Origin: DATLFA01 sp039934635
GTDB taxonomy: Bacteria; Actinomycetota; Acidimicrobiia; Acidimicrobiales; WLNW01
Assembly (NCBI GenBank): GCA_039934635.1
Contig: JBDTLT010000044.1
Location: 1-31,014 of the forward strand
Reading direction: 5' to 3'
DNA length: 31,014 bases
Below are positions 1 through 7,426 of this stretch, piece by piece. Both the position numbers and the translations under genes were made by a program. Within the stretch, counting starts at the first letter, position 1, and the number at the start of each line of letters is the position of its first letter. Below the pieces are notes generated by a model. That model was not told the origin of the DNA, searched no databases, and saw only the letters and a program-made list of their open reading frames with translations.

Positions 1-326
1 ACCCGCCGATATGGATCGGCGCGTCCGGCGAGCAGCGCATGATGCCGATTGCGGCACGTTACGCGGACGTGTGGCACTGCTTCGGCGGTCCGGACGACCT
101 CGCTCCCAAATCGGGGCGGCTCGACCGTATGGCCGAGGCGGCCGGTCGTGATCCCTCGACCATCCGGCGGGCGGCGTCGTTGTCGCTCGACGATGACGAC
201 GACAAAGTCGCTCGGCTCGTCGACCGGTGGCAGGCCGCCGGCTTCGACTCGCTCATCTGCGGCTGGCCCGGTGCCGGTCGCGCCCGCATCGAGAAGTTCG
301 CGGCGCGGTTCCTCGGCGGCGCCTGA
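1..326 (+). CDS. LLM-class flavin (probably F420)-dependent oxidoreductase, C-terminal fragment
   Basis: The reading frame is open from base 3 and enters from outside the window, so only about 107 C-terminal residues are visible. Their start, PPIWIGASGEQRMMPIAARY followed by ADVWH, matches the late (beta/alpha)8 segment of luciferase-like monooxygenases, where 'P-I-x-I-G-x-S-G-E' precedes 'ARYADxWN'. In this family the enzyme binds FMN or, in Actinobacteria, usually coenzyme F420 and transfers hydride to an unknown substrate; the cofactor cannot be read from this fragment. The remainder holds the typical helical end (DRMAEAAGRDPSTI, then DRWQAAGFDSLICGWPG). The gene ends 57 bases before hisS on the same strand and is probably an independent unit. 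Family assignment is fairly safe; substrate and cofactor are inference. Confidence 0.8.
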   Translation, partial: PPIWIGASGEQRMMPIAARYADVWHCFGGPDDLAPKSGRLDRMAEAAGRDPSTIRRAASLSLDDDDDKVARLVDRWQAAGFDSLICGWPGAGRARIEKFAARFLGGA

Positions 327-369
327 AGCGTCGCGGAGAAAAGAGCGGGGTTCGCGCGGTGGCGACCCG

Positions 370-375
370 TATCCT
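370..375 (+). promoter_or_regulatory. Putative -10 element of a leaderless hisS-aspS transcript
   Basis: TATCCT lies 8 bases before the hisS GTG at 384, so transcription would begin at or next to the start codon. There is no Shine-Dalgarno sequence in front of that GTG. No clear -35 box is visible. The same arrangement recurs at four other starts in this window. Confidence 0.45.
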
Positions 376-383
376 GGCTGGCC

Positions 384-1658
384 GTGGCTGAACCGATCGT
401 CGACTACTCGCGGCCCAAGGGCACGCGCGACATCCTGCCGCCCGAGTCGCAGCGGTGGCGCGGGCTCGTGGGCGTATTCGCCGACGTCGTCGAAACCGCT
501 GGCTACGGCCTCGTCGTGCCCCCGATGTTCGAGCACGTCGAGGTCTTTCACCGTCTCGGCGAGGCGACCGACGTGGTGGCCAAAGAGATGTACGAGCTCA
601 CCGACCGGGCCGGGCGCCGACTTGCGTTGCGACCCGAGCAGACGGCGTCGGTCGTGCGCATGTTCGTGGAGAATCGCCCGAACGTGCCGTGGAAGGTCTG
701 GTACGCCGGCTCCAACTTTCGGGCCGAGAACGTGCAAAAAGGTCGGTACCGGCAATTCGACCAAGTGGGCATCGAGGTGCTCGGGGTCGACGATCCGTAC
801 CTCGACGTCGAAGTCATCGCGCTCGCGTGGCGCTTCTACCAACGGCTCGGATTGAGCCAGGTACGCCTCGTGCTCAACTCGCTCGGAGCCGCCGGCGACC
901 GCGGCCGCTACAGCGACGCGCTGCGTGACTATTTCGGCCGGCATCTCGACGCGCTGTCACACGAGTCACGCGAGACGCTCACGCGCAACCCGTTGCGCGT
1001 GCTCGATTCCAAGCGCGAAGGTGATCGCCAGATCGTCGCCGGTGCGCCACGGCTGCGCGACTTCCTTTCGTCCGACGCCGCCGCCGACTTCGAGACCGTG
1101 CAAGAAGGATTGCGAGCGCTGTCCATCCCCTTCGAGGTCAACGAGCATCTGGTGCGGGGCCTCGACTACTACCGCAAGACCACCTTCGAGTTCGCGGCCG
1201 ACGCGCTCGACGCCGCGCAAAACGCGGTCGGTGGTGGCGGCCGCTACGACGGGCTCGTCGAAGAAATGGGTGGCCCGCCGACTGCCGGCATCGGGTTCGC
1301 GCTCGGCGTCGATCGCACACTGCTCGCCTGTGACGCCGAAGGTGCATTCCCCGCGCCGGCGGCCGGCGTCGACGTGTTCGTCGTCGACACGACCGGCGGG
1401 CGCCACGCCTCCGCGCTCACCGACGAGCTCTGGCGCGCCGGCATCCGTGCCGATCGCGCCTACGAGAACCGATCGATGAAGGCACAGATGAAAGTGGCCG
1501 ATCGTTCCGGCGCCGCGGTCGCATTGATCGTCGGCGGCGACGAAGCCGAGGCCGGGGTGGTCACGGTGCGCCCCTTGCGTCGCCGTGAAGGTGAGACTGC
1601 TGCACAACGCCAGATCCCGCGTGCCGAAGTCATCGAAGAACTGAAGAGGACACTGTGA
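384..1658 (+). CDS. hisS: Histidine--tRNA ligase
   Basis: Class II aminoacyl-tRNA synthetase of 424 residues that activates histidine and charges tRNA-His in the cytoplasm; the length is normal for bacterial HisRS. The N-terminal 'PKGTRDILPPES' opening is diagnostic. Motif 1 lies around residues 30-55, motif 2 around 83-130 (LRPEQTASVVR, then NFRAENVQKGRYRQFDQ), the HisRS-specific LVRGLDYY at about 256-263, GGGGRYDGL near 283, and motif 3 (GIGFALGVDRTLL) near 300. The C-terminal 90 residues form the anticodon-binding domain. The GTG at 384 is preferred because it gives the canonical N-terminus and follows a -10-like TATCCT by 8 bases. Its stop overlaps the start of aspS (GTGA), so the two synthetases are probably translated in a coupled way. 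Confidence 0.97.
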   Translation: MAEPIVDYSRPKGTRDILPPESQRWRGLVGVFADVVETAGYGLVVPPMFEHVEVFHRLGEATDVVAKEMYELTDRAGRRLALRPEQTASVVRMFVENRPNVPWKVWYAGSNFRAENVQKGRYRQFDQVGIEVLGVDDPYLDVEVIALAWRFYQRLGLSQVRLVLNSLGAAGDRGRYSDALRDYFGRHLDALSHESRETLTRNPLRVLDSKREGDRQIVAGAPRLRDFLSSDAAADFETVQEGLRALSIPFEVNEHLVRGLDYYRKTTFEFAADALDAAQNAVGGGGRYDGLVEEMGGPPTAGIGFALGVDRTLLACDAEGAFPAPAAGVDVFVVDTTGGRHASALTDELWRAGIRADRAYENRSMKAQMKVADRSGAAVALIVGGDEAEAGVVTVRPLRRREGETAAQRQIPRAEVIEELKRTL

Positions 1659-3421
1659 AGAGCTCTCGTATCAACCTCTCGCGCAGCACGTCGCAGCGCA
1701 CCGACATGTGCGGCGAACTGCGCGCCGCCGACGCCGGCCGCACCGTCACCGTGTGTGGCTGGGTCTATCGCCGGCGTGAGCACAGCGAGCATCTGGCGTT
1801 CGTCGACGTGCGTGACCACACGGGCATCGTGCAGTGCGTCGTCGACGGCGCCCGTGAGCTCCGCGGCGAGTATGTCGTGCGCATCAGCGGCACCGTCGCG
1901 ATGCGCCCCGCCGAAAACGTCAACGACAAGTTGGCGACCGGCGACATCGAAATTCACGACTGCGCGGTCGAAGTGCTTTCGGCCGCCGAGACGCCACCGT
2001 TCACGATCGACGAGCGCACCGACCACGTCGACGAAAACGTTCGCTTGCGTTACCGCTACCTCGATTTGCGGCGCGACCGTATGCAGCGCAACTTGAGGAT
2101 TCGCGCCGCGGTCAACAGCGCGATCCGTTCCGCCATGGAGCGGCAAGGTTTCGTCGAAGTCGAGACGCCCATGCTCATGCCCTCGACGCCCGAAGGCGCG
2201 CGCGAGTTCTTGGTGCCGTCGCGCAAGGAACCTGGTTCGTTCTACGCGTTGCCACAGTCACCGCAGCTCTTCAAGCAGTTGCTGATGGTCGGTGGCTTCG
2301 ATCGTTACTTCCAGATCGCCCGCTGTCTGCGCGACGAAGACCTGCGCGCCGACCGGCAGTACGAGTTCATGCAGCTCGATGCCGAGATGAGCTTCGTCGA
2401 CCAGGACGACGTGCTCGAAGCGATCAGTGAGGCGGTACTCGACGCGGCGCAAGTGACCGTCGGCGAGCGCCCTGATGTCATCCCTCGCATGACATGGCAC
2501 GACGCGATGGATCGCTTCGGCGTCGACAAGCCCGATCTGCGCTTCGGCATGGAGCTCGTCGAGCTCACGCCGATCTTCGCCGCGACATCGTTCAAGGCGT
2601 TCGCGGGCGCGGCTGCCATCAAGGCGATCCGCCACGCCGGGGCATCGGCGACTACATCGCGCAACCAACTCGACGCGCTGACCGATCGCGCGAAGAAGAT
2701 CGGCGCCAAAGGCCTGGTGTGGATGCGCGTCGGCGAAGACCGTGTGCTCGATTCGCCGATCGCCAAGTTCCTCTCCGACGACGAAAAGGCCGCCATTGTC
2801 GCGGCGACCGAAGCCGAGACCGGAGACGTGTTGTATCTCGTCGCCGACGACTGGGCGATGACATGCGAAGTGCTCGGCACTCTGCGCAACGACCTCGGGC
2901 GGCCACCGGTACATCAGGGTCCGTACCGCTACGTGTGGATCGTCGACTTCCCGATGTTCGTCGGTGTCGATGCAGTGACGGGCACGCCCAAACCGGCGCA
3001 CCATCCGTTCACCCGGCCGCATCCCGACGACATCGATCGCCTCGAGTCCGATCCCATGTCGGTACGTTCGCGCGCCTACGACTTGGTGCTCAACGGCTGG
3101 GAGCTGGGGTCGGGTTCCATCCGCATCCACGAACCCGAGTTGCAGCAGCGCATCTTCAACCTGTTGGGCATCGGCCCCGACGAAGCGATGAAACGCTTCG
3201 GCTTCTTCCTCACGCCGTTCCGATATGGCGCGCCGCCCCATGGTGGTTTCGCGTTCGGTATCGATCGCCTCGTCGCGATCCTCGCCGGCGAAGAGAACAT
3301 CCGCGAGGTGATCGCGTTCCCCAAGACGCAGTCGGGTAGTGATCCGATGACCAATTCACCAACGCCGGTCGACCCCAAGCAGATGGCCGAGCTCGGTTTG
3401 CGCACCATCCCGCGCGGCTAG
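1655..3421 (+). CDS. aspS: Aspartate--tRNA ligase (bacterial type with GAD insertion)
   Basis: 588-residue class IIb synthetase charging tRNA-Asp. An N-terminal OB-fold anticodon-binding domain (RTDMCGELR through about residue 120) is followed by motif 1 (FVEVETPMLMPSTPEGAREF, around 165), motif 2 (CLRDEDLRADRQYEFMQLD, around 223) and motif 3 (GFAFGIDRLVAILAG, around 530). Between motifs 2 and 3 lies the bacterial GAD insertion, visible around residues 290-430. Start GTG 1655 overlaps the hisS stop by 4 bases. Whether it is discriminating or also makes Asp-tRNA-Asn cannot be judged without knowing whether gatCAB and asnS are present elsewhere. The gene converges on the minus-strand gene ending at 3439, with only 17 bases between them. 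Confidence 0.97.
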   Translation: MKSSRINLSRSTSQRTDMCGELRAADAGRTVTVCGWVYRRREHSEHLAFVDVRDHTGIVQCVVDGARELRGEYVVRISGTVAMRPAENVNDKLATGDIEIHDCAVEVLSAAETPPFTIDERTDHVDENVRLRYRYLDLRRDRMQRNLRIRAAVNSAIRSAMERQGFVEVETPMLMPSTPEGAREFLVPSRKEPGSFYALPQSPQLFKQLLMVGGFDRYFQIARCLRDEDLRADRQYEFMQLDAEMSFVDQDDVLEAISEAVLDAAQVTVGERPDVIPRMTWHDAMDRFGVDKPDLRFGMELVELTPIFAATSFKAFAGAAAIKAIRHAGASATTSRNQLDALTDRAKKIGAKGLVWMRVGEDRVLDSPIAKFLSDDEKAAIVAATEAETGDVLYLVADDWAMTCEVLGTLRNDLGRPPVHQGPYRYVWIVDFPMFVGVDAVTGTPKPAHHPFTRPHPDDIDRLESDPMSVRSRAYDLVLNGWELGSGSIRIHEPELQQRIFNLLGIGPDEAMKRFGFFLTPFRYGAPPHGGFAFGIDRLVAILAGEENIREVIAFPKTQSGSDPMTNSPTPVDPKQMAELGLRTIPRG

Positions 3422-3447
3422 CGGCGCGAAGCGCTTCTCTACGCCGC
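3421..3447. terminator. Possible bidirectional hairpin between convergent genes
   Basis: The 17-base gap between aspS and the opposing gene contains a perfect 10-base palindrome, GAAGCGCTTC (3428-3437). It is flanked by GCGGCG (3421-3426) and its complement CGCCGC (3442-3447). A GC-rich stem at a convergent junction would suit a bidirectional terminator, but there is no T-run on either strand, so the call is weak. Confidence 0.3.
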
Positions 3448-4167
3448 CGGTACGACGTCGAATTCGACCACGACGCTGTTCGGCGGCGCGCTGCGGAATT
3501 CCATGCTGGCGACCCCATCGACCAGCGCGCCGACGGTGCTGATGCGGAACTCGATGGCGAGGCGCCCCCGTTGCGCGAGCGCCGCAGTGTCGCCGATCGG
3601 CATGACCTTGAGGCCGATGCGTTCGAGTTCTTCGGAAAGGGTGGTGACCACGACTGCCGCCGGTACGAGGGTCGTGACGAAGTGCGCCCGCTGGCCGCGG
3701 TCATAGCGCATGTCGTGATCGCTCAACGTGAGCGGCACCAAACCGCACGGCATCTCGATCCCGGCGATCACCTGCGCGACGGTGACCGGAGCAGCAGCGG
3801 CCCGGGCGATCGTCGCCACGGTCGAGGGCGCCGCAGCCGCGACGGCCGCGACCGGTGTTGGCGTCGGCGCCGAGGCGGCCGCAGGCGCGCGTGTGGGCGC
3901 GGGCGGCGTCGGGGCCGCTGCGGGAGGCGTCACGGCGACCGGTGCGGGTTCGATTCCGTGGGCCACGTCGGCGTCGCCCTCGAACTCGGGCCCGGCATCT
4001 TTCGCGCCGTCGAGCACCGCTGTCTCGGCGGTCGCGCCATCGTGCAGCGCGACGAGAGTCGCGTCGCGGCGAAGTCGCTTCTCTTTGCGGCGGCGGATCG
4101 AGCGGCGAACGAGGATGACCACCGACGTCAGAAACCAGCACCAGAACAGGATCGCAAGGACGACCAT
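3439..4167 (-). CDS. Membrane-anchored protein of unknown function with Ala/Pro linker
   Basis: 242 residues, the only convincing minus-strand gene here. The N-terminus is a hydrophobic helix (VVLAILFWCWFLTSVVILV, residues 2-20) followed directly by a very basic patch (RRSIRRRKEKRLRRD), so the bulk should be cytoplasmic. A low-complexity Ala/Pro/Thr linker covers about residues 70-125. The last 110 residues look like a folded domain with alternating hydrophobic strands (HFVTTLVPAAVVVTTLSEEL through SVVVEFDVVPA). I do not recognise the family. The start ATG has only a poor ribosome site (GATGGGA). The 132-base upstream region holds a long palindrome and is shared with the divergent gene at 4300. 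Overlapping plus-strand frames exist but show no domain-like sequence. Confidence 0.65.
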   Translation of the reverse strand: MVVLAILFWCWFLTSVVILVRRSIRRRKEKRLRRDATLVALHDGATAETAVLDGAKDAGPEFEGDADVAHGIEPAPVAVTPPAAAPTPPAPTRAPAAASAPTPTPVAAVAAAAPSTVATIARAAAAPVTVAQVIAGIEMPCGLVPLTLSDHDMRYDRGQRAHFVTTLVPAAVVVTTLSEELERIGLKVMPIGDTAALAQRGRLAIEFRISTVGALVDGVASMEFRSAPPNSVVVEFDVVPAA

Positions 4168-4225
4168 GGCAATCCCATCGGCATCCCGCCCGGCGCGATG
4201 AAGTCATTCCTCACCCGATCTCCAG

Positions 4226-4275
4226 GTTCTTGTGGTATTCGATACGTGTATAGGCATATCGAATAACACGAGAAC
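4226..4275. repeat. Long AT-rich imperfect palindrome, copy 1
   Basis: The 19-base left arm gttcttgtggtattcgata (4226-4244) pairs with the right arm tatcgaataacacgagaac (4257-4275) with one G-T wobble and one mismatch, around a 12-base loop. It lies between divergent starts at 4167 and 4300, and its right arm covers the expected -35 region of the gene at 4300. A related palindrome lies at 21987-22032. Because both neighbours are transcribed away from it, it cannot be their terminator. An operator or a small dispersed palindromic element fits better. Confidence 0.8.
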
Positions 4276-4286
4276 GGGCGGGGAAG

Positions 4287-4292
4287 TAGGTT
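4287..4292 (+). promoter_or_regulatory. Putative -10 element of a leaderless transcript
   Basis: TAGGTT lies 7 bases before the ATG at 4300, where a -10 box would set transcription to begin at the start codon itself. There is no ribosome-binding sequence in the gap. The expected -35 zone (about 4264-4269) falls inside the right arm of the palindrome, so a protein bound there could block or recruit polymerase. Confidence 0.45.
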
Positions 4293-4299
4293 CGCGGCG

Positions 4300-5184
4300 A
4301 TGACGTCCTTCATGGCCACGATGGCGGCGCACGGCACCCCCCTCCCTGACGACTTGCCCGACCTGGGCATCTGCACCGCGACGCTGCGCGCCGATGCGTT
4401 CTCGTGCTCGCCCGACGACCTTCAGTCGATCATCACCGCTTCGGGCCTCGCGGGCTTCCACACCTCGTCGCTGTGGCGCATGCACTACGAGCTGGCCAAG
4501 GCCGGCGGTCTGCGCGACGGCGACCTGCTGCAGTGGCTGGCCGAGGCCGAGATGTCGGTTGCCGTCGTCGAAGCCGGCGTGGCGTGGGCCAACGGCGTGA
4601 GCAAGGAACTCACCGAAGAAGCCGAGGCGCTCTTCACCCTCGCGCACCTGGTCGGCGCCACGCATTTGCTCGCGGTGACGATGAACGAAGGCGAACTCGA
4701 CGTCGCCGCGGCGCGCGCAGGTCTGGCCGCCTTCGCCGATCGAGCGGGCGACGCCGGTCTCTCGTTGTCGATCGAATGGCTGCCGTGGACGGTTCTGCCG
4801 ACGTTGACCTCCGCGTGGCAACTGATCGAGTCCGTCGATCGCGACAACGTCGGGTTGGTGTTCGACAACTGGCACTGGTTGCGCCAACCGGGCGGCCCGC
4901 AACCAGACGTGCTGCGCACGATTCCCGGCGACCGAGTGCACCTGTTCCAGATGTGCGACGCGCCGGCGGTGGCCGACGGGCCGATGCTCGAAGAGACGAT
5001 GACGCGCCGCCTGCTGCCGGGCGAAGGTGCCACCGATTGGGACGAACTGGCGCAAGTGTTCGGCGAGATCGGCGCACGGCCGATCATCGCGCCCGAGCCG
5101 TTCAACGCCGCGCGTGCCGCGCAAGGTCCGACGGTCTACGCGCACGCGATCGCCGAGGCGACCCGGCATCTGCTCGTAGGTTGA
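4300..5184 (+). CDS. Sugar phosphate isomerase/epimerase-like TIM barrel
   Basis: 294 residues of the xylose isomerase-like/AP endonuclease family 2 fold, which includes IolE, hydroxypyruvate isomerase and many sugar epimerases. Candidate metal ligands appear in the usual order: E159 (SIEWLPW), D189 and H192 (VFDNWHW), H214 (VHLFQMCDAP), E242 (PGEGATDW) and E266 (APEPFN). No signal peptide is present, so it should act in the cytoplasm. The substrate cannot be deduced. It is followed 13 bases later by rarA but is unrelated to it in function. ATG 4300 is chosen because a TAGGTT box sits 7 bases upstream; methionines 5 and 8 are possible alternatives. The long palindrome in front may regulate it. 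Confidence 0.82.
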   Translation: MTSFMATMAAHGTPLPDDLPDLGICTATLRADAFSCSPDDLQSIITASGLAGFHTSSLWRMHYELAKAGGLRDGDLLQWLAEAEMSVAVVEAGVAWANGVSKELTEEAEALFTLAHLVGATHLLAVTMNEGELDVAAARAGLAAFADRAGDAGLSLSIEWLPWTVLPTLTSAWQLIESVDRDNVGLVFDNWHWLRQPGGPQPDVLRTIPGDRVHLFQMCDAPAVADGPMLEETMTRRLLPGEGATDWDELAQVFGEIGARPIIAPEPFNAARAAQGPTVYAHAIAEATRHLLVG

Positions 5185-5197
5185 CCGGCGAGCTCCA

Positions 5198-6535
5198 GTG
5201 GCCGACGATCTCTTCGCTTCGGCCGCGCGCGACGAGTTGAGTCGCCGCGCGCCGCTGGCGGCGCGCATGCGGCCCTCGACCCTCGCCGAGATCGTCGGGC
5301 AGGACCATCTGCTGGGGCCGGGCAAACCGCTGCGGATACTGATCGAACGCGATCGTTTGTCGTCGGCGATCGTGTGGGGCCCGGCGGGCACCGGCAAGAC
5401 GACTCTCGCCAATGTCATCGCGCGAGCGACGGCAAAGGCGTTCGTTTCGCTGTCGGCGGTGACCGCGACGGTGAAGGACATCCGTGAAACGGTTGCCGCG
5501 GCGCAAGATCGGCTCGGCCAGCATGGTCAGGGAACGATCCTCTTTCTCGACGAAGTACATCGCTTCAACAAGGCACAACAAGACGCACTCTTGCCCGCAG
5601 TCGAGTCGGGCGTGTTGGTGCTCATCGGCGCGACGACGGAAAATCCGTTCTTCGAGGTCAACCCGCCATTGCTCTCGCGATCGACGCTCTTTCGGCTCGA
5701 GCCGCTCGGCGACGATGCCATCGCCGAACTGTTGCGCCGGGGCCTTTCGCTCGAGCACGCGACGGTCACCGATGAGGCCATGGCCCACTTGATCACCGTG
5801 GCCAACGGCGACGGGCGCCACGCGCTCACGACACTCGAGGTCGCCATCGTGCTGGCGTCATCGCGCGAGTCGACCGACATGCCCGTCGTCGAGTTGGTCG
5901 ATGCCGAAGCCGCCGCGGGGGCCAAGTCGTTGCGCTATGGCGAAGACGAGCACTACGACGTGATCAGCGCGTTCATCAAGAGCATCCGCGGCTCCGACGT
6001 CGACGCGGGGCTCTATTGGTTGGCGCGCATGTTGGAGGCGGGCGAAGACGCGCGTTTCATCGCTCGTCGTCTGGTGATCCTCGCGTCAGAGGACATCGGC
6101 ATGGCCGATTCGACGAGCTTGCTGATCGCCAACGCGGCCGCGCACGCCATCGAGTTCGTCGGCCTGCCCGAAGCGCAGCTCAACCTGGCCCACGCGGTGG
6201 TGCACCTCGCGACGGCGCCCAAATCGAATCGCTCGTACCTCGCGTTGTCGCGGGCGCAAGAGGCGGCCAAGCGAACCCGCGGCGCAGGCTTGGTGCCGGG
6301 ACATCTGCGTGATGCGCACTACAAGGGGGCGGCGTCACTCGGGCACGGCAAGGGTTATGTGTATCCGCATGACGATCCGACAGGACGGGTCGAGCAGAAC
6401 TATCGTCCCGCCGAAGTGGCCGACGACGTGTATTACGAGCCATCCGACCACGGCGACGAATCAGTGATCGCGGAACGACTCGGCGTTCGGCCACCACGCA
6501 ACAGCGGCGAGGGGATCAGCGATGGACGCGATTGA
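5198..6535 (+). CDS. rarA: Replication-associated recombination protein A (AAA+ ATPase)
   Basis: 445 residues, homologous to MgsA/RarA/WRNIP1, a clamp-loader-like AAA+ ATPase acting at stalled replication forks. The N-terminal 'ARMRPSTLAEIVGQDHLLGPGKPL' region is typical. Walker A is GPAGTGKTT (about 60-68), Walker B LFLDEVHRFN (about 114), and sensor 1 GATTENPFFEVN follows near 145. The C-terminal half has the helical tetramerisation region (YDVISAFIKSIRGSDVDAGLYWLARML) and the family's closing 'KGAASLGHGKGYVYPHD' segment. Start GTG 5198 lies 13 bases after the preceding stop. The end overlaps the next gene by 14 bases. In this locus of many Actinobacteria rarA precedes the DUF948 gene and alaS, as here. 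Confidence 0.95.
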   Translation: MADDLFASAARDELSRRAPLAARMRPSTLAEIVGQDHLLGPGKPLRILIERDRLSSAIVWGPAGTGKTTLANVIARATAKAFVSLSAVTATVKDIRETVAAAQDRLGQHGQGTILFLDEVHRFNKAQQDALLPAVESGVLVLIGATTENPFFEVNPPLLSRSTLFRLEPLGDDAIAELLRRGLSLEHATVTDEAMAHLITVANGDGRHALTTLEVAIVLASSRESTDMPVVELVDAEAAAGAKSLRYGEDEHYDVISAFIKSIRGSDVDAGLYWLARMLEAGEDARFIARRLVILASEDIGMADSTSLLIANAAAHAIEFVGLPEAQLNLAHAVVHLATAPKSNRSYLALSRAQEAAKRTRGAGLVPGHLRDAHYKGAASLGHGKGYVYPHDDPTGRVEQNYRPAEVADDVYYEPSDHGDESVIAERLGVRPPRNSGEGISDGRD

Positions 6536-7010
6536 TGTGGCGGCGATCGTGGCGATCGTCTTGTGCCTCGCCGCGGCGGCTCTGTTCGCGGTCATCGCCC
6601 GGCGCATGGTGCGCGCGCTGCGCGATATCGATGCGCTCGCCGAGAGCTTGCGGGTCGAAGCAGTGCCGCTCGTGAGCGATCTGCGCGCCACCGTTCGCCA
6701 AGCGGGCGACGACCTCGATCGGGTCGAGGCGGTGCTCGGCAAGGCGGAGACCATCGCTACCACCGTCGACGCCGCGTCGCGTCTCACCTATCGCGCGCTG
6801 CGCCCGCCGCTGGTGAAGACGATGGCGTTCATGTCCGGAGCCGGTCGCGCCACGCGGCGGCTGCGGGGCGGGCGCCCCGCGGTCGGGTCGGGCCGCACCA
6901 TCGACGCCAGAGCCATCGAGGCGAAGCCCGGAGATGGCGCGCGCCGCGAGCCCAAGAACCGGGCGAGCGGGTCGCGCCGGCGCGGTCGCCGCCGAGATAG
7001 CCGGAGATAG
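6522..7010 (+). CDS. DUF948-like membrane-anchored small protein
   Basis: 162 residues: an N-terminal transmembrane helix (residues 6-25, VAAIVAIVLCLAAAALFAVI), then a helical region (about 30-90) with the heptad-like spacing of DUF948 proteins, and a basic, low-complexity tail rich in Arg and Gly. The function is unknown in the family. The position between rarA and alaS is conserved in Actinobacteria (recalled from Streptomyces and Mycobacterium). It starts inside the end of rarA. The stop codon lies in the second unit of a 10-bp tandem repeat (6994-7023), so the last residues are products of that repeat and may vary between strains. Confidence 0.75.
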   Translation: MDAIDVAAIVAIVLCLAAAALFAVIARRMVRALRDIDALAESLRVEAVPLVSDLRATVRQAGDDLDRVEAVLGKAETIATTVDAASRLTYRALRPPLVKTMAFMSGAGRATRRLRGGRPAVGSGRTIDARAIEAKPGDGARREPKNRASGSRRRGRRRDSRR

Positions 7011-7023
7011 CCGGAGATAGCCG
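6994..7023. repeat. Three perfect tandem copies of a 10-bp unit over a stop codon
   Basis: The unit gagatagccg occurs at 6994-7003, 7004-7013 and 7014-7023. The TAG stop of the DUF948-like gene (7008-7010) is formed in the second unit. Because 10 is not a multiple of 3, each unit is read in another frame, and copy-number change would alter the protein end. Confidence 0.9.
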
Positions 7024-7057
7024 ATGGCCGGCGGGGGATTATCGCCGCCAATGTGAC

Positions 7058-7063
7058 TAGCCT
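7058..7063 (+). promoter_or_regulatory. Putative -10 element of a leaderless transcript
   Basis: TAGCCT is followed by 6 bases and then the ATG at 7070. The identical TAGCCT-N6-start arrangement occurs before aroK. No Shine-Dalgarno sequence is present between box and start. Confidence 0.5.
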
Positions 7064-7069
7064 CGGGTC

Positions 7070-7378
7070 ATGCCGAAAAGAGCGTTCTGGACCGTCGTCG
7101 GATACGGCGCGGGAGTCGCTTCCACGGTCATGGTCAAGCGCCGGGTTCGGCGCACGGTCAACCGATATGCCCCGTCCGAGGTGCGCAGCGCCGTGAGCGC
7201 CAAGGGCACCGATGTCGTCGATCGGGCGAAGCGGGTCACCACCGAGATCCGGGCGGCGGCCGACGAAGGCCTGCGGGCGATGCGGGTGCGCCGCCAAGAG
7301 CTCGACGACGAATTCGCGCTGCCGAGTGAGATCGACACCATCGATATACGCAGCCGGGGCGGAATAGGCGAGCGGTAG
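7070..7378 (+). CDS. Small conserved actinobacterial protein upstream of alaS (DUF6167-like)
   Basis: 102 residues. A weakly hydrophobic N-terminal helix (FWTVVGYGAGVASTVMV) is followed by a basic stretch (KRRVRRTVNRY) and a charged helical segment up to about residue 80. The position directly before alaS and the overall composition match a small actinobacterial family of unknown function; the family name is from memory. The start ATG follows a TAGCCT box by 6 bases. The final codons and stop lie in a 19-bp imperfect tandem repeat (7362-7399) whose second copy reaches into the alaS promoter region. Confidence 0.68.
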   Translation: MPKRAFWTVVGYGAGVASTVMVKRRVRRTVNRYAPSEVRSAVSAKGTDVVDRAKRVTTEIRAAADEGLRAMRVRRQELDDEFALPSEIDTIDIRSRGGIGER

Positions 7379-7399
7379 CCGAATAGGCAATCGGTAGTC
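7362..7399. repeat. 19-bp imperfect tandem duplication over a stop codon and into the alaS promoter
   Basis: gaataggcgagcggtagcc (7362-7380) is followed directly by gaataggcaatcggtagtc (7381-7399), 16 of 19 positions identical. The first copy contains the TAG stop (7376-7378) of the preceding gene. The second lies where the -35 region of alaS should be. Confidence 0.85.
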
Positions 7400-7412
7400 C
7401 CGACGGGGGCCC

Positions 7413-7418
7413 TACAAT
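7413..7418 (+). promoter_or_regulatory. Putative -10 element of a leaderless alaS transcript
   Basis: TACAAT, a near-consensus -10 box, lies 8 bases before the GTG of alaS at 7427. The intervening ctgcggtc has no ribosome-binding sequence. The -35 zone falls in the second copy of the 19-bp tandem repeat. Confidence 0.6.
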
Positions 7419-7426
7419 CTGCGGTC

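Noticed and set aside
327..383. T-box or other riboswitch before hisS
   Set aside because: The gap is only 57 bases and the apparent -10 box lies next to the start codon, so there is no room for a leader. The same argument applies to alaS.
3571..4266. Plus-strand open frame of 231 codons opposite the minus-strand unknown gene
   Set aside because: It is strongly Arg/Gly-rich with no hydrophobic core. The minus-strand frame has a membrane helix, a linker and a folded-looking domain.
4226..4275. Palindrome copy 1 as a transcription terminator
   Set aside because: Both neighbours are transcribed away from it and there is no T-run on either strand.
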